Shown here: in pieces, positions 49,760-63,900 of the stretch
How positions within the stretch are numbered: position 1 is the stretch's first letter
Layout: each line of letters starts with the position of its first letter
Origin: Oikopleura dioica
Lineage: Eukaryota; Chordata; Appendicularia; Copelata; Oikopleuridae
Reading direction: 5' to 3'
Assembly: GCA_907165135.1 (NCBI GenBank)
Contig: OU015566.1
Span: forward strand, 1,490,501 to 1,554,500
DNA length: 64,000 bases
Translations under genes and position numbers: made by a program
The notes under the pieces: generated by a model
Told to the model about the DNA's origin: nothing
Seen by the model: only the letters and a program-made list of their open reading frames with translations
Database searches by the model: none

Positions 49760-52404
49760 CTAGTTGCAGTTCATTTGGTAGCTGCCGTCGATGATTCCGT
49801 TGAGTTTTTCTTCGGTGAGCCAGATTTCTCGGTCGAAACCGCTGCATCGGATGCTGTTGCATGGCATCCAATAGTAGAGGTTGTCCGAGTTGTTTTTGAG
49901 ACACTTCAAGCTGAACTTGAACATTCCGCAGTCGGACTCGTAGCGGATAACTGACAGCTTGTCGAAGGTCTCAGCGTCTTAAAATAACAATAAGTAAAGA
50001 ATTCTCTCGCTTCCTTTTAACCTGTTGAAGCAGGGTAGAATTCTCTATCAGAGTCGTTCATTTCCGTCCAAGATCCAACAGCCCACATGTATTGCTCGAA
50101 TTTGCCGCCAATGATCGAATGGCAGAAATCCACACCACCTTCTGGCGGAACTGGTGGCAATGGAGCCTGAGGCTTGGTGCAAATAAAGGAGCATTCTTTG
50201 TCCGAATGACCGACGTCGATGTAGCCATGCTCGTGGCTGACGAAAGCGTTCAAATTCATGTTCCAGTTGCTCAATCCGGACATCTGAAGGAGAGTTAAGA
50301 AGGGGTCGTTTTGGGGGGGGGCTTACGTAAGAGCAGGCGTTGGAAACATCGAAATGCATCCAGAATTCATGACCAGTCACTTGTCCCATTCCGGAAATGA
50401 AGTCGAGGTGGTCTGATCCAGCGACTTGTCCGCCAATCGATTCACAAGCGATAGCAGCGGACTCGTATGGGACGGGGATTTGTGGAGGAGTGAAGCACCA
50501 GCCATCCTAAAAAATGTCAATTTGCCATCTTTTGATGTCAAAACTTACATTTGAGCAATCCCAGTCGAAATTTCCACCGATCGAGAATTCAATATTTGTG
50601 GTAAAGAAGACCTCAATATTCTGGCTGATGAAGACTGTGATCACATTTCCGAGGGAAGCGACCACATCAGCATCAACGAGGACAATTTGAGCGACGAAGT
50701 CGACGTCGAGCAACATTTCCGCGATGGAACTTGTGAAGAACTCAAAGACAGCTTCAAACTCGCCGTAGAAATCGTTCCAGTTGAACTCCATCGTCAGCTG
50801 AATGAGTATTTTCTCGATGACACCAGTGAAGCCGCAGCTCTGGATGAACTCGATCATGACGTTTTGGTAGGTGTTGACGTGGGTGATCAAGTTGATGTTG
50901 TAGTCGATGTTGACATCGATGTCGAGATTGAAGTCGGCAAAGTTGATCGTCGTCAAGTCGATGAAAAAGTTGCCGCTGTCGAAAACTGGGCAGAAAAGTT
51001 GCGAGTAGCTGATGCCGAAGGTAGCAGTGAACTGCTGAATGTACAGGACATTGTTGAGGGTTGTGGCGAAGAATGGACCGTAGCAGAGAGCAGAGAGTCT
51101 GTCCACGTGATCGCCTCCGTAGTTGGAAATGATGTAAGAGCAGAAGTTCTCCAAGTAGTTGGGGTAGCAGATCTGAGGAGATGGGGATCCGTAGCCGGAT
51201 TTAGGAGATTTCGGGGTGCCAGACTTTCCATAGCCAGATTTTCCCTTTCCACTCTTTCCGGATTTTCCAGTTCCGGATCGGCTAAATCGAGGCTGGGGAG
51301 AGTCGATTTCTCTTCGTCTTCGGCCAGATTTTCCTTTTCCGGACTTTGGTGTTTTCGTTTTTCCAGATTTTGGCGTCTTTGTTTTTGGGGTTTTTGTCTT
51401 GGGAGTTTTGGTCTTGGGTGTTTTTGTCTTTGGTGTCTTGGTTTTTGGCGTCTTCGTTTTTGGTGTTTTGGTTTTAGGGGTCTTTGTTTTTGGGGTCTTG
51501 GTCTTAGGAGTTTTGGTTTTTGGGGTTTTTGTTTTAGGGGTTTTGGTCTTGGGGGTCTTCGTCTTAGGCGTCTTTGGAGTCTTGGGAGTCCATGGAGAAG
51601 GTGGTGTTGGTGTGTCGCAGTGGTTTCCCAATCCGGACCAGGTCCAGTCAAATCCAGAAATGAGCGTCGCATCAAATCCAAAGAAGGTCAGGTAGGATTC
51701 GAACTGCGCGACCAAGCAGGTAACTAAATGACTCTTGAACGCAAATCATCACTGCTGACAGGTAATGATCATTAACTGATTTTATGCTCCCGGGTAATGT
51801 CCTGGGTGTGAGCTCCCAATAAATCGTTAGAAAAATGAAAATTCAGCAACTAATTGGCTTTCATCATTTTTATTTTATTGTTATTTTACCGCTAGCTTTT
51901 CTCTCTCACCAATGTGGCCTTGACATTTTTATGATGTTAAACTCAAAAGTCGCTGATTATCCTGCAATCAATCAATTTTCGAATATCAAGAAGCCGCAGT
52001 CGAAATGTTAAGTCGGTTCAATAAGCGTCCAATTATGTCGAGCAAAAATTCCCTCCTCGTAAAGACTTACTTTCACCAGCAGGAGAACAGTCAGCTTCAG
52101 GAATACAGACCCCAGCCCGAGTCTGAATATAACCATCATCACAGAAGCACCCTCTGTAGCAATCAGAAGACATTTCCATATGCTCCATTCCACCGCAGAT
52201 TTCACGGTCAGTGCCGCATTCCTGGTAGCTAGAATTTTCTAGACAGGTGACCTCGTCGACGAGGGACCATTCCCAGGCCTCGGCAACGGCGACTTTTCAA
52301 AATGTTCATAAAAAATTTTTTTGGGAAATCTTTTCTTTAACCAAATTTGAAGGCAAATTTGTCTCTAGAACATTTCCTGAGCCGGCCAAATAAGTCAGCT
52401 TCAT
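49760..52404 (-). CDS. Large secreted protein: Cys-rich TIL-like module, KTP repeats and C-terminal CTLD
   Basis: Minus strand. The start at 52404 gives 'MKLTYLA|VAVAEAWEWSL', a signal peptide that needs a GC-AG intron (G|GCTCAGG...GAAAAG|TC). The next part is a TIL-like cysteine module, 'CLENSSYQECGTDREICGGM' with 'CYRGCFCDDGYIQTRAGVCI'. A long exon (51727-50546) begins 'ITCLVAQFESYLTFFGFD'. It contains about 12 tandem TPKTKTPK repeats, then Gly/Ser/Lys-rich sequence with a furin-like 'SGRRRREID', and a domain 'ICYPNYLENFCSYIISNYGG' rich in aromatic and Asp/Asn. The C-terminal CTLD reads 'DGWCFTPPQIPVPYESAAIA', 'GHEFWMHFDVSNACSY' and 'CLKNNSDNLYYWMPCNSIRC', stop at 49760. A structural secreted protein is likely; a component of the mucous house (oikosin-like) is possible in an appendicularian, but I cannot show it. 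Confidence 0.72.
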
Positions 52405-52830
52405 CTCTTTTTAAAAATCCCCCGACCTGTTCTGCAGCAAGTCAGAAACAGATCTGCTCCGTCAAGTCTTGACCTAGTCGGCTGACGGCAATCGTAAAAC
52501 TTAACTATCGAGAAAAACCGAAGCTATACTAAGTAGGGGCATAAAATTCGATCTTGGGCGAGTCGGGTTTATTCGAGTTAAAAAATGGATGCGTCGGAAG
52601 AATTTCGATGATTGGACGTTTTTGGACTTGGTTTTCAATGAAATCAAGGAAGACAATTGCGGAAGTAATTTTTACTTTCATCTGAGCAATTTCCTGATCA
52701 ACAGAGCTCATCAAAAACAAAGAAATTTCAGATTCGTGGTCGAAACGATCAGACAAAATCTTTATTCAATTCAAAAAAATCAATTCAAACAGACATCAAA
52801 AAACACAAATCAGCAGTTAAATTCTCACAA

Positions 52831-54808
<1,978 letters not shown>

Positions 54809-55334
54809 TTTTTGAGTAATTCAGTTATTTCCGCTTTGAAGTTGTCTTTCTTTTTTTTTTCTCAGGAAAATAGGCGTGGCGAGGTGAACGAGACACCAAA
54901 GCGTTTTTGAGAGCAGGAGTAATGGGAGTGTCGTAAAAAGAGACGCAATGAATTTCGAAAATCAAAGAAAAAGGGTCAGAAACGAGCGACTTTTGCTCTC
55001 GAAAGTGAGTTCATTCAGGGCTACAGTTATACTGGAACAGTATTCCGAAAACGAATTTGCTTTTGGTACAAACCAAAAATGCAATATGCAGTGGCTTGAT
55101 AATGACAGTATCTGATCGAATAGTGAATCGAAAATGAGATAAGTAATCTCAGAATACCGTCTCTTCTGTTTTGCAATGAGAAAAATATCGTTGTTGAATA
55201 ATTGATTTTGTTGAAAGATTGCGCCCGCTTGAAGCTTCTGACACCACCAAGTGCCGATGGAACCTTTTAAAGAGGGGGGATGGAAGAAGTGCATTGCTAA
55301 AAGAGTCTATTTTTGAGCAAAGAAGAAAAAACTG

Positions 55335-56238
55335 ATGAGAATTTTGAAGATTGGATTGATCCTACAAACTGTTTCCTCGCTTCCAGCTTCGTTTAATCCC
55401 TTCAACTAGTGAGTAATCAAATATTGACTTGATAGGCTTAAAAAAGATATACGAGTTTCTTATTGGCTGAGACGGCCCATGAATCGTAATTTAACCTTAC
55501 GCCGCCAATTAAAATTTCACCCCCCGCCGCCAAATGTGCCATATATGGCACATCATCTTTTCCGTCGTCCTAGGCCCCATATAATGGCCGAACCCGAACC
55601 TTAGCCAAGATCCGAACTCGAACCAGAACCCGAGCTCAAAAATGAACCCAAACCCAAGCCCAGACTATTGCCCGAAAATGAGTAAAAATGGAAGAACCCG
55701 AAATGATGACGGAGAAGAAAATGTGTTTTGGAAAGCCCTTGTGCCATATATGGCACATTTGGCGGCGTAGGGTTAAGGGACCTACCGTGCTCGAATATCC
55801 TTGAAAATTAGACTTTAAAATTAAAATGCATTTTTGGATAACCAATAAGATTGCTGTATTATGTACCTACCGGCCAATCAAAACCCTGATCCATAAAATC
55901 ACTTCCATCAATTGGTTAAACCCTAAAAATTGGGGTAGAACCAATTTTTGGAACAGATTTTTATGGGAAGGGTTTTGATAGACCGGTAGGCCAAATACAG
56001 CAATCTTATTGGTAATGCTAAAATTCACTTCCAAAAATTGGTTAAGTCCGAAAATGGCTGTTTTTCATGTTTATTTTGTAGGCTTTTAATTTTTCTGAGA
56101 TTAAAATCATTATTTTTCGGATATATTGATAGAATCATCGTTTCCCAAATCAATTTCAATTTCAGTATGTACGCAGATGCAGGAGCTCCACTCCCAAAGC
56201 AGCTTGAATCTATTTATGAACTCGATCCTACTTGGTAG
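55335..56238 (+). CDS. Small secreted peptide, single gene
   Basis: Exon 1 (55335-55408) encodes a signal peptide, 'MRILKIGLILQTVSSLPASF'. A 757-bp GT-AG phase-2 intron contains a fold-back MITE and other repeats. Exon 2 (56166-56238) ends 'GAPLPKQLESIYELDPTW', stop at 56236-56238. The plan (signal-peptide exon, phase-2 intron, short second exon) is the same as in the 44-46 kb cluster, but no dibasic-GDFG motif is present, so I do not class it as a member. Confidence 0.6.
55838..56016. mobile_element. Fold-back MITE (ACCAATAAGATTGC family)
   Basis: The left arm starts TAACCAATAAGATTGCTGTA and passes CTACCGGCCAATCAAAACCC. The right arm is complementary (GGGTTTTGATAGACCGGTAG ... TACAGCAATCTTATTGGTAA). 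A half copy lies in the sulfotransferase intron at about 5602-5690. Confidence 0.75.
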
Positions 56239-56363
56239 AAAAAAAACCTCTTTCGCTAATTGTAATTGTCACACTCTTTTTTCCTGAGAATAAAAAAAAA
56301 AGAAGAAGAAACTAAATAAAAATCTCATTTAAAATATATTTATTTAGCAAATAGAAAAATATT

Positions 56364-58793
56364 CTAGAAATTTGTTTGATCTTCATCAAACGGATTTTCG
56401 GTTCGTGTTTTTTCTTCGTCGTCAAAAGCGACATTTCTGACGGAAAGTGGACTTTTGTCGACTTCTTCGCGGGAGAAAAGACGATCCAAGGCGGGAAAAA
56501 GGACGATTTTCGGCAGTTGATTCGGGCTGAAAAGACGAGTTATGAAGATGAAGAGGAGAGGAATTGATTGTACCTGATTTTCTTGACCCTGCAGATGATA
56601 AAAGACACTAAGCTTCCTACGACCAGATTGGTAACCAAGCCAAGTGTGCCAAGATAAAGATAGCTAATCGCATAAAGTTGAGCGACAGCTGGATAGTCTG
56701 AGTCATCAAAATCAGAGTCGCACCAAGGATCCGAGCTGTTCGAAGTGCAGGGGAAGTCAGAAGGGTAGCCTTCGCATTGAGATATTGTTTGAGGCGTTAT
56801 TCTTGCCCATTGCGGGTCTGAATGTTTTCTTCACGAAAATAAAAGGGGGTGAACCTGTTTTGTAAATGGTCGAGCCAATATAAGTCCAAACTGCGATTCC
56901 AAGACCACTGAGAAAGCCGACTATTGTGCCGATTTCCTCCGCCCAGGGGTTGAAAAATCCAAGAATAAAAACAGCAAAACTAGTACCACCTAAAAACACA
57001 TGTTTTTGATCAAAAATTAAGTCATTCCCCGTGGTCAAGCAAAGGGCTTGTTTCTTAGAAAATTAACTTACCCATCATTCCATTAACACTCAGCGCAGCT
57101 TGAAGAACGCCGCCAAGATTTGCCGCAATATAAGCAAATCCGATGCAAGCGATTCCAAACAGAACCGTTAAAAGTTTCGATAGGCGGGTGAAAAAGACGT
57201 CACTCTTGTGAGGCAAACGGGGCTGAATGAAATCGGTAATGGCGACTGTTGTCATTGAATTGATTCCGCTCGACACGGTCGAAAGTGTTCCTGAGAACGC
57301 ACCTTTAAAAACGCTTCAGGAGGACTTTATTAAATTAGGGTCACGGGGCTCGGGCAAAAATATGGAAAACCTGAGTCAGGAAAAAAAACAGATTGATTCA
57401 TGAAGCGATTCCTGAAACATAAAGCCCGGCAACTCCAGGAGTCGTCTTAAAAATCACAACTGATAAATATGGCACCAACTGATCTGTCGTATCAACCCAT
57501 CCGGCAGTATAAGGATCGCAGCAGGCATTATACCTAAACATAGAAATTCCAACCAACATTGCAGTAACGACAATCGACGAAATCAGCACCCAAGCGAGGT
57601 AAATCGAAATTCTGAGCTTAATATTTTTTGCGAATCAAGGAAGACTTTCTCTTTTCTTACATTTTTCTTATTCTTCACCGCCAAGGATCTCTGAACCATA
57701 CTTTGCGAGCAGCAGAAGCTATTTCCCCAAGTTCCAAATAAGCCGCCAATAATAATCGTCCAAAATGAATGGCGAATTCGCGGGTCCCAGTCGAACTCGT
57801 CAAATACCCAGTTTTCTGAAAGCTTGTACGGCTCGCTGATGTTTTTGAAGGAGCCAAAATCGACGGAAGCTTTTGAAATGATCGCGACGTAGCCGGAGAG
57901 CATAATGCAGATTTGAAAGGTGTCGGTCCAGACAACAGCTTTGAGGCCTCCAATGCTCGTATAAAAGATGCAAATTCCTCCAATCAGCCAAACGCAAAGC
58001 CACTTATCCAACCCAGTCACCACTTCCAGCGCCGTTGCTGGAGAATAAATCACGATTCCGACATAAAAAATATTCTGCGCAATGAACTCAATCGTCATTA
58101 GTCCTCGAATGACTTTTCCATTCATCTTCGAGGTTTTTCCAAAACGACGTTCGAGATATTCGTAGATGGATGTCAAGCCCATGTCTTTGAACATCGGCCC
58201 GAAAATCTCAGCGGCGAAGATGGAGCAGAAGAGGTAGGTGATGATGAAGTAGATGAACATCGCGTTGTATTTGTAGAACTCGACCGGTGTTGTCAGAATT
58301 GTGATGGCTTTATGAATGATTCAGTTTATTTCAATTCGAAAAAAATCGGAAGATTTGCTGAATCCAAAGCACCATAAATACTCTTTCAATATTGGAAAAC
58401 ACCCAATATTTTTTCCGAAAATAATTGAAAGCTAACTCACAGAAAAATGGAAAGCTGTATATGCCGAAAATTGTGGGCCTTTTTTGTAAATATTATCAGT
58501 CTCTATTGAAACCATAAATTACCTATCTTTTTTCTTTATTATAAAAAATCATTTCCTGAGAAAAACGTCGTCGCCAAACTCATCGCAATCGGATAGGGTG
58601 AAACATTGCCCCCACCCATCATGTACTCATCTGCATTTTTATTCCGATCCTTCCAGGCAAAATAAATCCCGATCACCGTTGAAACTCCAAGAGTGCAGCC
58701 GAGAATCAAATAATCCTGCCATTCGAATGTATCCGTCGATTTCGGTATCTCTTCCGTTTGCCAGCTACAGTACTGCTCTATACTCTCTGCCAT
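56364..58793 (-). CDS. Sodium-coupled solute transporter, SLC5 family (monocarboxylate/multivitamin type)
   Basis: Minus strand, start 58793. The N-terminus 'WQDYLILGCTLGVSTVIGIY' with 'MMGGGNVSPYPIAMSLATTF' is the first-helix signature of SLC5 and sodium:solute symporters. It continues with 'MGLTSIYEYLERRFGK', 'LMTIEFIAQNIFYVGIVIYS', 'GLKAVVWTDTFQICIMLSG', the long 'GTWGNSFCCSQSMVQRSLAV', 'AFSGTLSTVSSGINSMTTVA', 'ANLGGVLQAALSVNGMMG' and 'GTSFAVFILGFFNPWAEEIG'. A cysteine-containing loop and a last helix 'LYLGTLGLVTNLVVGSLVSF' follow. The tail ends 'TENPFDEDQTNF' at 56364. About 12-13 transmembrane segments fit SLC5A5, A6, A8 or A12-like proteins. Substrate cannot be chosen from sequence alone. 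Introns are short and GT-AG. Confidence 0.9.
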
Positions 58794-59107
58794 TTCGATG
58801 TTACGAGACCATAAAAAAGAGCTCTTATTAAACTTTTGGAAACAAGTGCCGATTGAAAGTTTGCACGATAAGAGAAAAAAGAAATGTCAGCGGTCAAATA
58901 TTAAAAGTTCAAATAGTGATTTTTTATGCAGAAATCACAAAATTATCGCGTGGCAGAGAGGCAAATTTGACTTGTCACTTGCGCGTGTTCTCTTTTTACT
59001 TACAAAATAGTTCATAAAACAACTTTACAACCAACATTTATTTAGATCAAACCGACAGCTAATCATTTAACTTCTTACAACGGAAAAGAGATAAATTATC
59101 TAAGATA
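58794..59107. other. Divergent promoter region
   Basis: 314 bp between the start codons of the minus-strand SLC5 gene and the plus-strand CH-CH-RING gene. A/T-rich; no clear TATA box was chosen. Confidence 0.4.
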
Positions 59108-60846
59108 ATGAATTCGGAAGAAGCAGAATCTATCAAAGAGTTTTTCTCAAAGGATTTCTCCAATGTTGAAATAAAGGACATAATTTCGAGCTCTGATGAT
59201 GAAAGCTCTGATGAAACAAGCTCTCAACAATTATATAGCAATGCAGAAGAATGGTCATGCGAGGATAATCTTGATCCTGGATGGGAAAAACAGCAGCGAA
59301 GAGTAAAGTTTCAATAAATTAATTGAGAGAGTAAAACCGAGATTTACAGACTTTTGCAGCTTGGTGTAATTCTCATCTACGAAATGTCGGAACAAACATC
59401 GAAGCTGTCGATGTTGACTTCCGTGATGGCGTCAAGCTGATGCTTCTTCTCGAGGTAACATTTATTTAAATATGTTATAATCTTTTCACTTGTCAATCCC
59501 AGGTAATCTCTTGCGAGCGACTTGGTAAGCCGGACAGAGGAAATATGCGATTTCACAAAATCGCTAATGTGAACAAAGCTCTTGATTTCCTTAAAAGAAA
59601 AGGTATTCGATTGGCATCCATTGGTGCCGAGGAGATCGTCGACGGCAACGTCAAAATGACCCTTGGTATGATCTGGACAATCATTCTCAGATTTCACATC
59701 CAAGACATCTCTGTGGATGATTCTTCGGCCAAGGAGGGTCTCCTTCTTTGGTGTCAGCGAGAAACCTCGACGTATAGTAATGTTGACGTCAAAAACATCG
59801 ATAAAAGGTTTTCAGAATACAGTTAATATAAGATGAATAAATAATATTTCCGAGCAAAATGAGATGAAATAGAGGGACAGCTTGCATTTTATTTTCAGTA
59901 GAACAATCTAGATAAATTCGAAAATTTTGCTTTGATAAAAAATTTTCTAGCTGGAAAGATGGACTCGCTTTCTGTGCGTTGATTCACAAACATAGACCTG
60001 AGATTCTGCCACAGTTTTATGATCTTAAAAAGGTACTTTTAAAATCTGATGGCATCTTTATTCTCCTTCATAAAATACTTGCTCAGGAAGATCCGTTTAC
60101 AAATCTCAACTTGGCCTTCGATATTGCTGAAAAACACCTCGACATCCCAAAGATGCTCGATGCTGAATGTAAAAAACATATCTTATTGACTATTTGATTC
60201 AATGTTAAGATCTTGTCAACAATCCAAAACCTGATGAGCGTGCTGTCATGACATATCTTTCCAGCCTTTACCATTGTTTCAATGAGAGGCAATATCAATT
60301 ATTGAATTAAATTATCAACCTTATTTTAAGTAATCTCAATAATAATAATAGCGAAAATTTAACGAAGGTAAATGACAATGGTTCCAAGAAAAATGATACC
60401 GACGAAAATCTTATGAATGAGAATTCTGCAGCAAAAATCATCGATGATTTTAATGAACTAAATCTGAACCCGGATTCTTCGGTGCACCCGAAAACGATTC
60501 AAAAGGATTATTTAAAGTCGACAGGAGAAAGTTTTGACATTAATAAGAAAACAAATTCTGGAATGATAAATAAAAAGACGACGGCTCAAGAAGAATTCAA
60601 AAAGCAAGAAACCTTGGAAAAAAAGAATGGTTCTTTCTTGATATGTTTTAGTAATTATTTATTTTTCTAGCGTTAACTAGAGAATGCAAAATTTGCTGTG
60701 AAAATTTCGACGAAATCCGTTTTGAATGTGTTCTTCTTTGTGGACATCGATTTTGCAAAATTTGTATTCAAGAGATGCCCCAGAAGTTTTGCCCTGTCTG
60801 CAGAAAAGGTTACAGACCGGAACAAGCTATCAAGCTTTTTGACTAA
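59108..60846 (+). CDS. Alpha-actinin-type actin-binding domain fused to a C-terminal RING finger
   Basis: Eight exons: 59108-59302, 59350-59454, 59503-59807, 59951-60032, 60087-60168, 60210-60288, 60331-60629 and 60671-60846. Their sum is exactly 441 codons (440 residues). After an acidic Ser-rich N-terminus, CH1 reads '[19 protein letters not shown]', '[19 protein letters not shown]', '[20 protein letters not shown]' and '[20 protein letters not shown]'. CH2 reads '[14 protein letters not shown]', '[20 protein letters not shown]' and '[18 protein letters not shown]'. These are close to alpha-actinin. The spectrin repeats and EF hands of actinin are absent. An Asn/Lys/Asp-rich linker (exon 7) leads to a C3HC4 RING: '[20 protein letters not shown]', '[19 protein letters not shown]'. 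Intron 6 (60289-60330) starts GCAATA, a GC-AG intron; the other introns are GT-AG. It would bring a ubiquitin ligase to actin filaments. Confidence 0.88.
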
Positions 60847-60951
60847 GCTGACTGTCTGATAATTAAAAAACGAATCGTGAAGTGAAAGTGTATTGAAAAG
60901 GGCAGTATGAAAAAAAGGAATATTTTCAAAGGCGAATAAACAGAGAAAAAA

Positions 60952-63900
60952 TCATACAACGAAGTCGAGATAGTAGACCATTTGGCGACGATTATTCCAG
61001 ACGAAGAGAGCTTTCTCGCGCATGTTGTATTGCATTTGCACGATATGACTAAAATAAAAAAAATTTCGAAATCGACGAAGAGAATTATTTACTGATAGCT
61101 GTCTGGGTACTCCACATGAATATCTCTTGTTCTTCCGCTGATTGTATCGATCGCGTATCTATAAAAAAGAAAGAAGAGCATTCTTTTGAAAGTTTACCGA
61201 ATAACACCATCTTTCTTCCCATCAGGCTCGGTCGCATAGAGGACACCACACATCATGAAGATATGCCCTATCTGCTTTGTCGTCGTAGAAGTTTCGATAA
61301 TTTGCTTGACGCTCAAATCCTTAGGGTCGAGGAGCTGAAGCTTCAACCGCTCTTCTTGGTGGTAGTCTTGTGGGCTTACTGACGGGTAGATCACCTTAAT
61401 TTTATTTTTTGAAAACCAGTAGGTAGATGAAAATCCTACCCAGAGACCCCGTTGATCAACCGAAAGCGTAATCCAACTATGCCCTTTCCACGTAAAAGGC
61501 GAGTCAGAATCGTAAATTGCGTCGGAAAGATGTGTCCAGGCGACCATCTCCTGATCCTTCAGGTTGTAACTCACGATATTGCTGAAAACAGAAATTCTTC
61601 TCAATAAGCTCATTTTTTCCTTACCGGGTAAAAGCCCGATTGTAGTAGAAATGCTCATTGTAGACCACATGACCAGTTCCGATGTAGTAGAAGGGGAGAG
61701 TGTGGCGTTTTCGATACCGGAGGTCCTTAAAATGATTAAGAAAAGGGATGAAGAGGGGGGAGGGACAAACCCTGAATCGTTTGGTATCAGAAAACTCCAG
61801 AAGATGATTTCCATAGTAAAAATTCGCGACATAAACGGCTCTTCTTCCACTAGAACTTTTCGGCTTTATTTCGAGATGATCATTTATAAATTTTGAAAGA
61901 GAGAAAAAGTGGTATCTTGAAATGGGAATGATCAATTAGACGGGTAGGAAATCATTCAAATAAATCTCTCATTAGGACGCCTGTGGCGGTATAAGCGAGC
62001 CGCCACCGGATCTCATGGATCATCTCTCGCGCACTCTGAGTTCCTTTGGATCCATCATCCACGCGCCTTCGCGGCGACCCCATGTGTGGAAAACTTTTGC
62101 CTGTCTTCGTGTTTTACAGACAATAGAAGCTAAAGAATCTCTTATTTCCGACTTTTTCGAAAAAAGGGAAGTCTAAAAGATAATCTTCTAATGATAGCCA
62201 AGCTTAAAATTTATGATTTTCGAATCGAAAATTTTTCGATACCTACCTCCTTATTTCAATCAAAATATAAATCAAGTCTTTTGTAAAACAAATCCTTTCT
62301 CACATTATTCAGCGTCCATGTGCAAAGGCTGTTGCTGATTTCTCGCCGCGACTTGTCATCTCGTTTCCTTTTCGTTTGTGACATCACTTGAGTGATTGGT
62401 TTTGGTGTTGTTAGGAGAAGCGTTGTTGGTTTTGAAGTTGGAATGGAAGTTGTTGATTTTCGCGTCGTTGTAGTTATAGTTGTTTTCTTTGTTGTTGTCG
62501 ATGTTGTCGTCGTTGTCGTAGTCGTGCTTGTCGTGGTGGTTGTGGTCGTTGGTTTCTCTGTTGTTGATGTGGTTGTCGTTGAAGTGGTCGTGGATGTTGT
62601 TGTCGTTGTTGTTGGCTTCTTTGTTGTCTTGGTTGTAGAAGTCGTTGATGTTGTTGAAGTGGTCGTTGTTTTGATGGTTGGTTTTGAGGTTGTTGTAGAA
62701 ATCGTTGTTGTTTTTACAATTTGAGACTCTGTTGTTTCATTATCTTCAATGTTTAATCTCCTCGTCGTAATTTCATTGTTTTCATGAAATTTGTTTACTT
62801 TACAATCGGTTGACAAAATTATACGTTCTTTTGAGTGATTTTTTAAAGCGAAATAGATTTTGCTAACCAATAACTGAGCTAAGCGAAACATCCATTTCAA
62901 ATAACTTTGAAGTCATTTTCGGCTGATCCGTCGAGTTTTTCTCCTCGATCCTTGGCATTGTTCTCGTCAAAATGCCAATTGTTGCCGGCGCAGCTGGAGG
63001 ATTTTTGGTAGGCGTCACGATTTCCGGCTCTTCAAAAGGGATAACGGTTGTGGTTTCTGTTTTCGTTGCTGTTGTTGTTTCAGAAATCGGCGTTGTTGTT
63101 TGCTTTTCTTTTTCAAATCGCGTCATTTCTGGAAGCTCAAAAACAGCACTTGTCACGGATTCTTCATTTTCCAGCGTCTGAAAAAAGAGGGATGAGAAAA
63201 ACTTCCGTCGAACCGGATTCGAACCAGTGACCTAGAGATAACTGCTAACCCTCTACAGTCTCCCGCTCTGCCAACTGAGCTATCGACGGGCGGAAGTGCT
63301 AATTTTATGAACCATTAATATACAAGATATCGGCTCGACACAATTTCAGGAGTTAAGAAGATTTGGAGTGACAAAACCTGGAGCAACCGAAATTTTCAAA
63401 CCGATTTTTAAGGGTGTTAGGGGCCTCCCGGCCCCCTCAAACCCTGGCGAAAACCCGGCTTTGGGCCCGGGCTTTCTTTTGACCGAGTCAGATATCCTTA
63501 ATTATGACTTTAACACCCTTAAAAATCGGTTTGAAAATTTCGGTTGCTCCAGGTTTTGTCACTCCAAATCTTCTTAACTCCTGAAATTGACTTTTGCCCA
63601 AGATATCATATTTAATCCCCCTCTACAAGATTTAAAGAAAATATGTTTATTTTTTTGTCAAAAAGAAGTTCCAGAAAATGCCATAAATAACTCTTGAAAC
63701 AGCGAAAAAACATATTTATGGTTCCTGCTTCAAATATTTAATACCGTTGTTTCCGCCGTAGTCGTAGTCGTAATCTGCTCGTTTTCGTCAGCTTTCTGCT
63801 TCCGCGCGCTTTCAACGAGCTCTTTGAACTTGCTCGACTTGTTCTCTTCCTCGATGATTCCGACAAGATTGTCGAGTTTTGACTTGAGAACGGATGTCTT

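Noticed and set aside
50687-51727. 346-aa plus-strand frame
   Set aside because: Mirror of the KTP-repeat exon. Its Leu/Phe/Cys repeat is the reverse complement of TPKTK.
55335-56238. Fifth member of the 44-46 kb peptide family
   Set aside because: Same exon plan, but no dibasic site and no GD[FY]G motif, so kept as a separate small secreted peptide.
62392-62724. Val-rich plus-strand frame
   Set aside because: Reverse complement of the Thr-rich exon of the olfactomedin gene.
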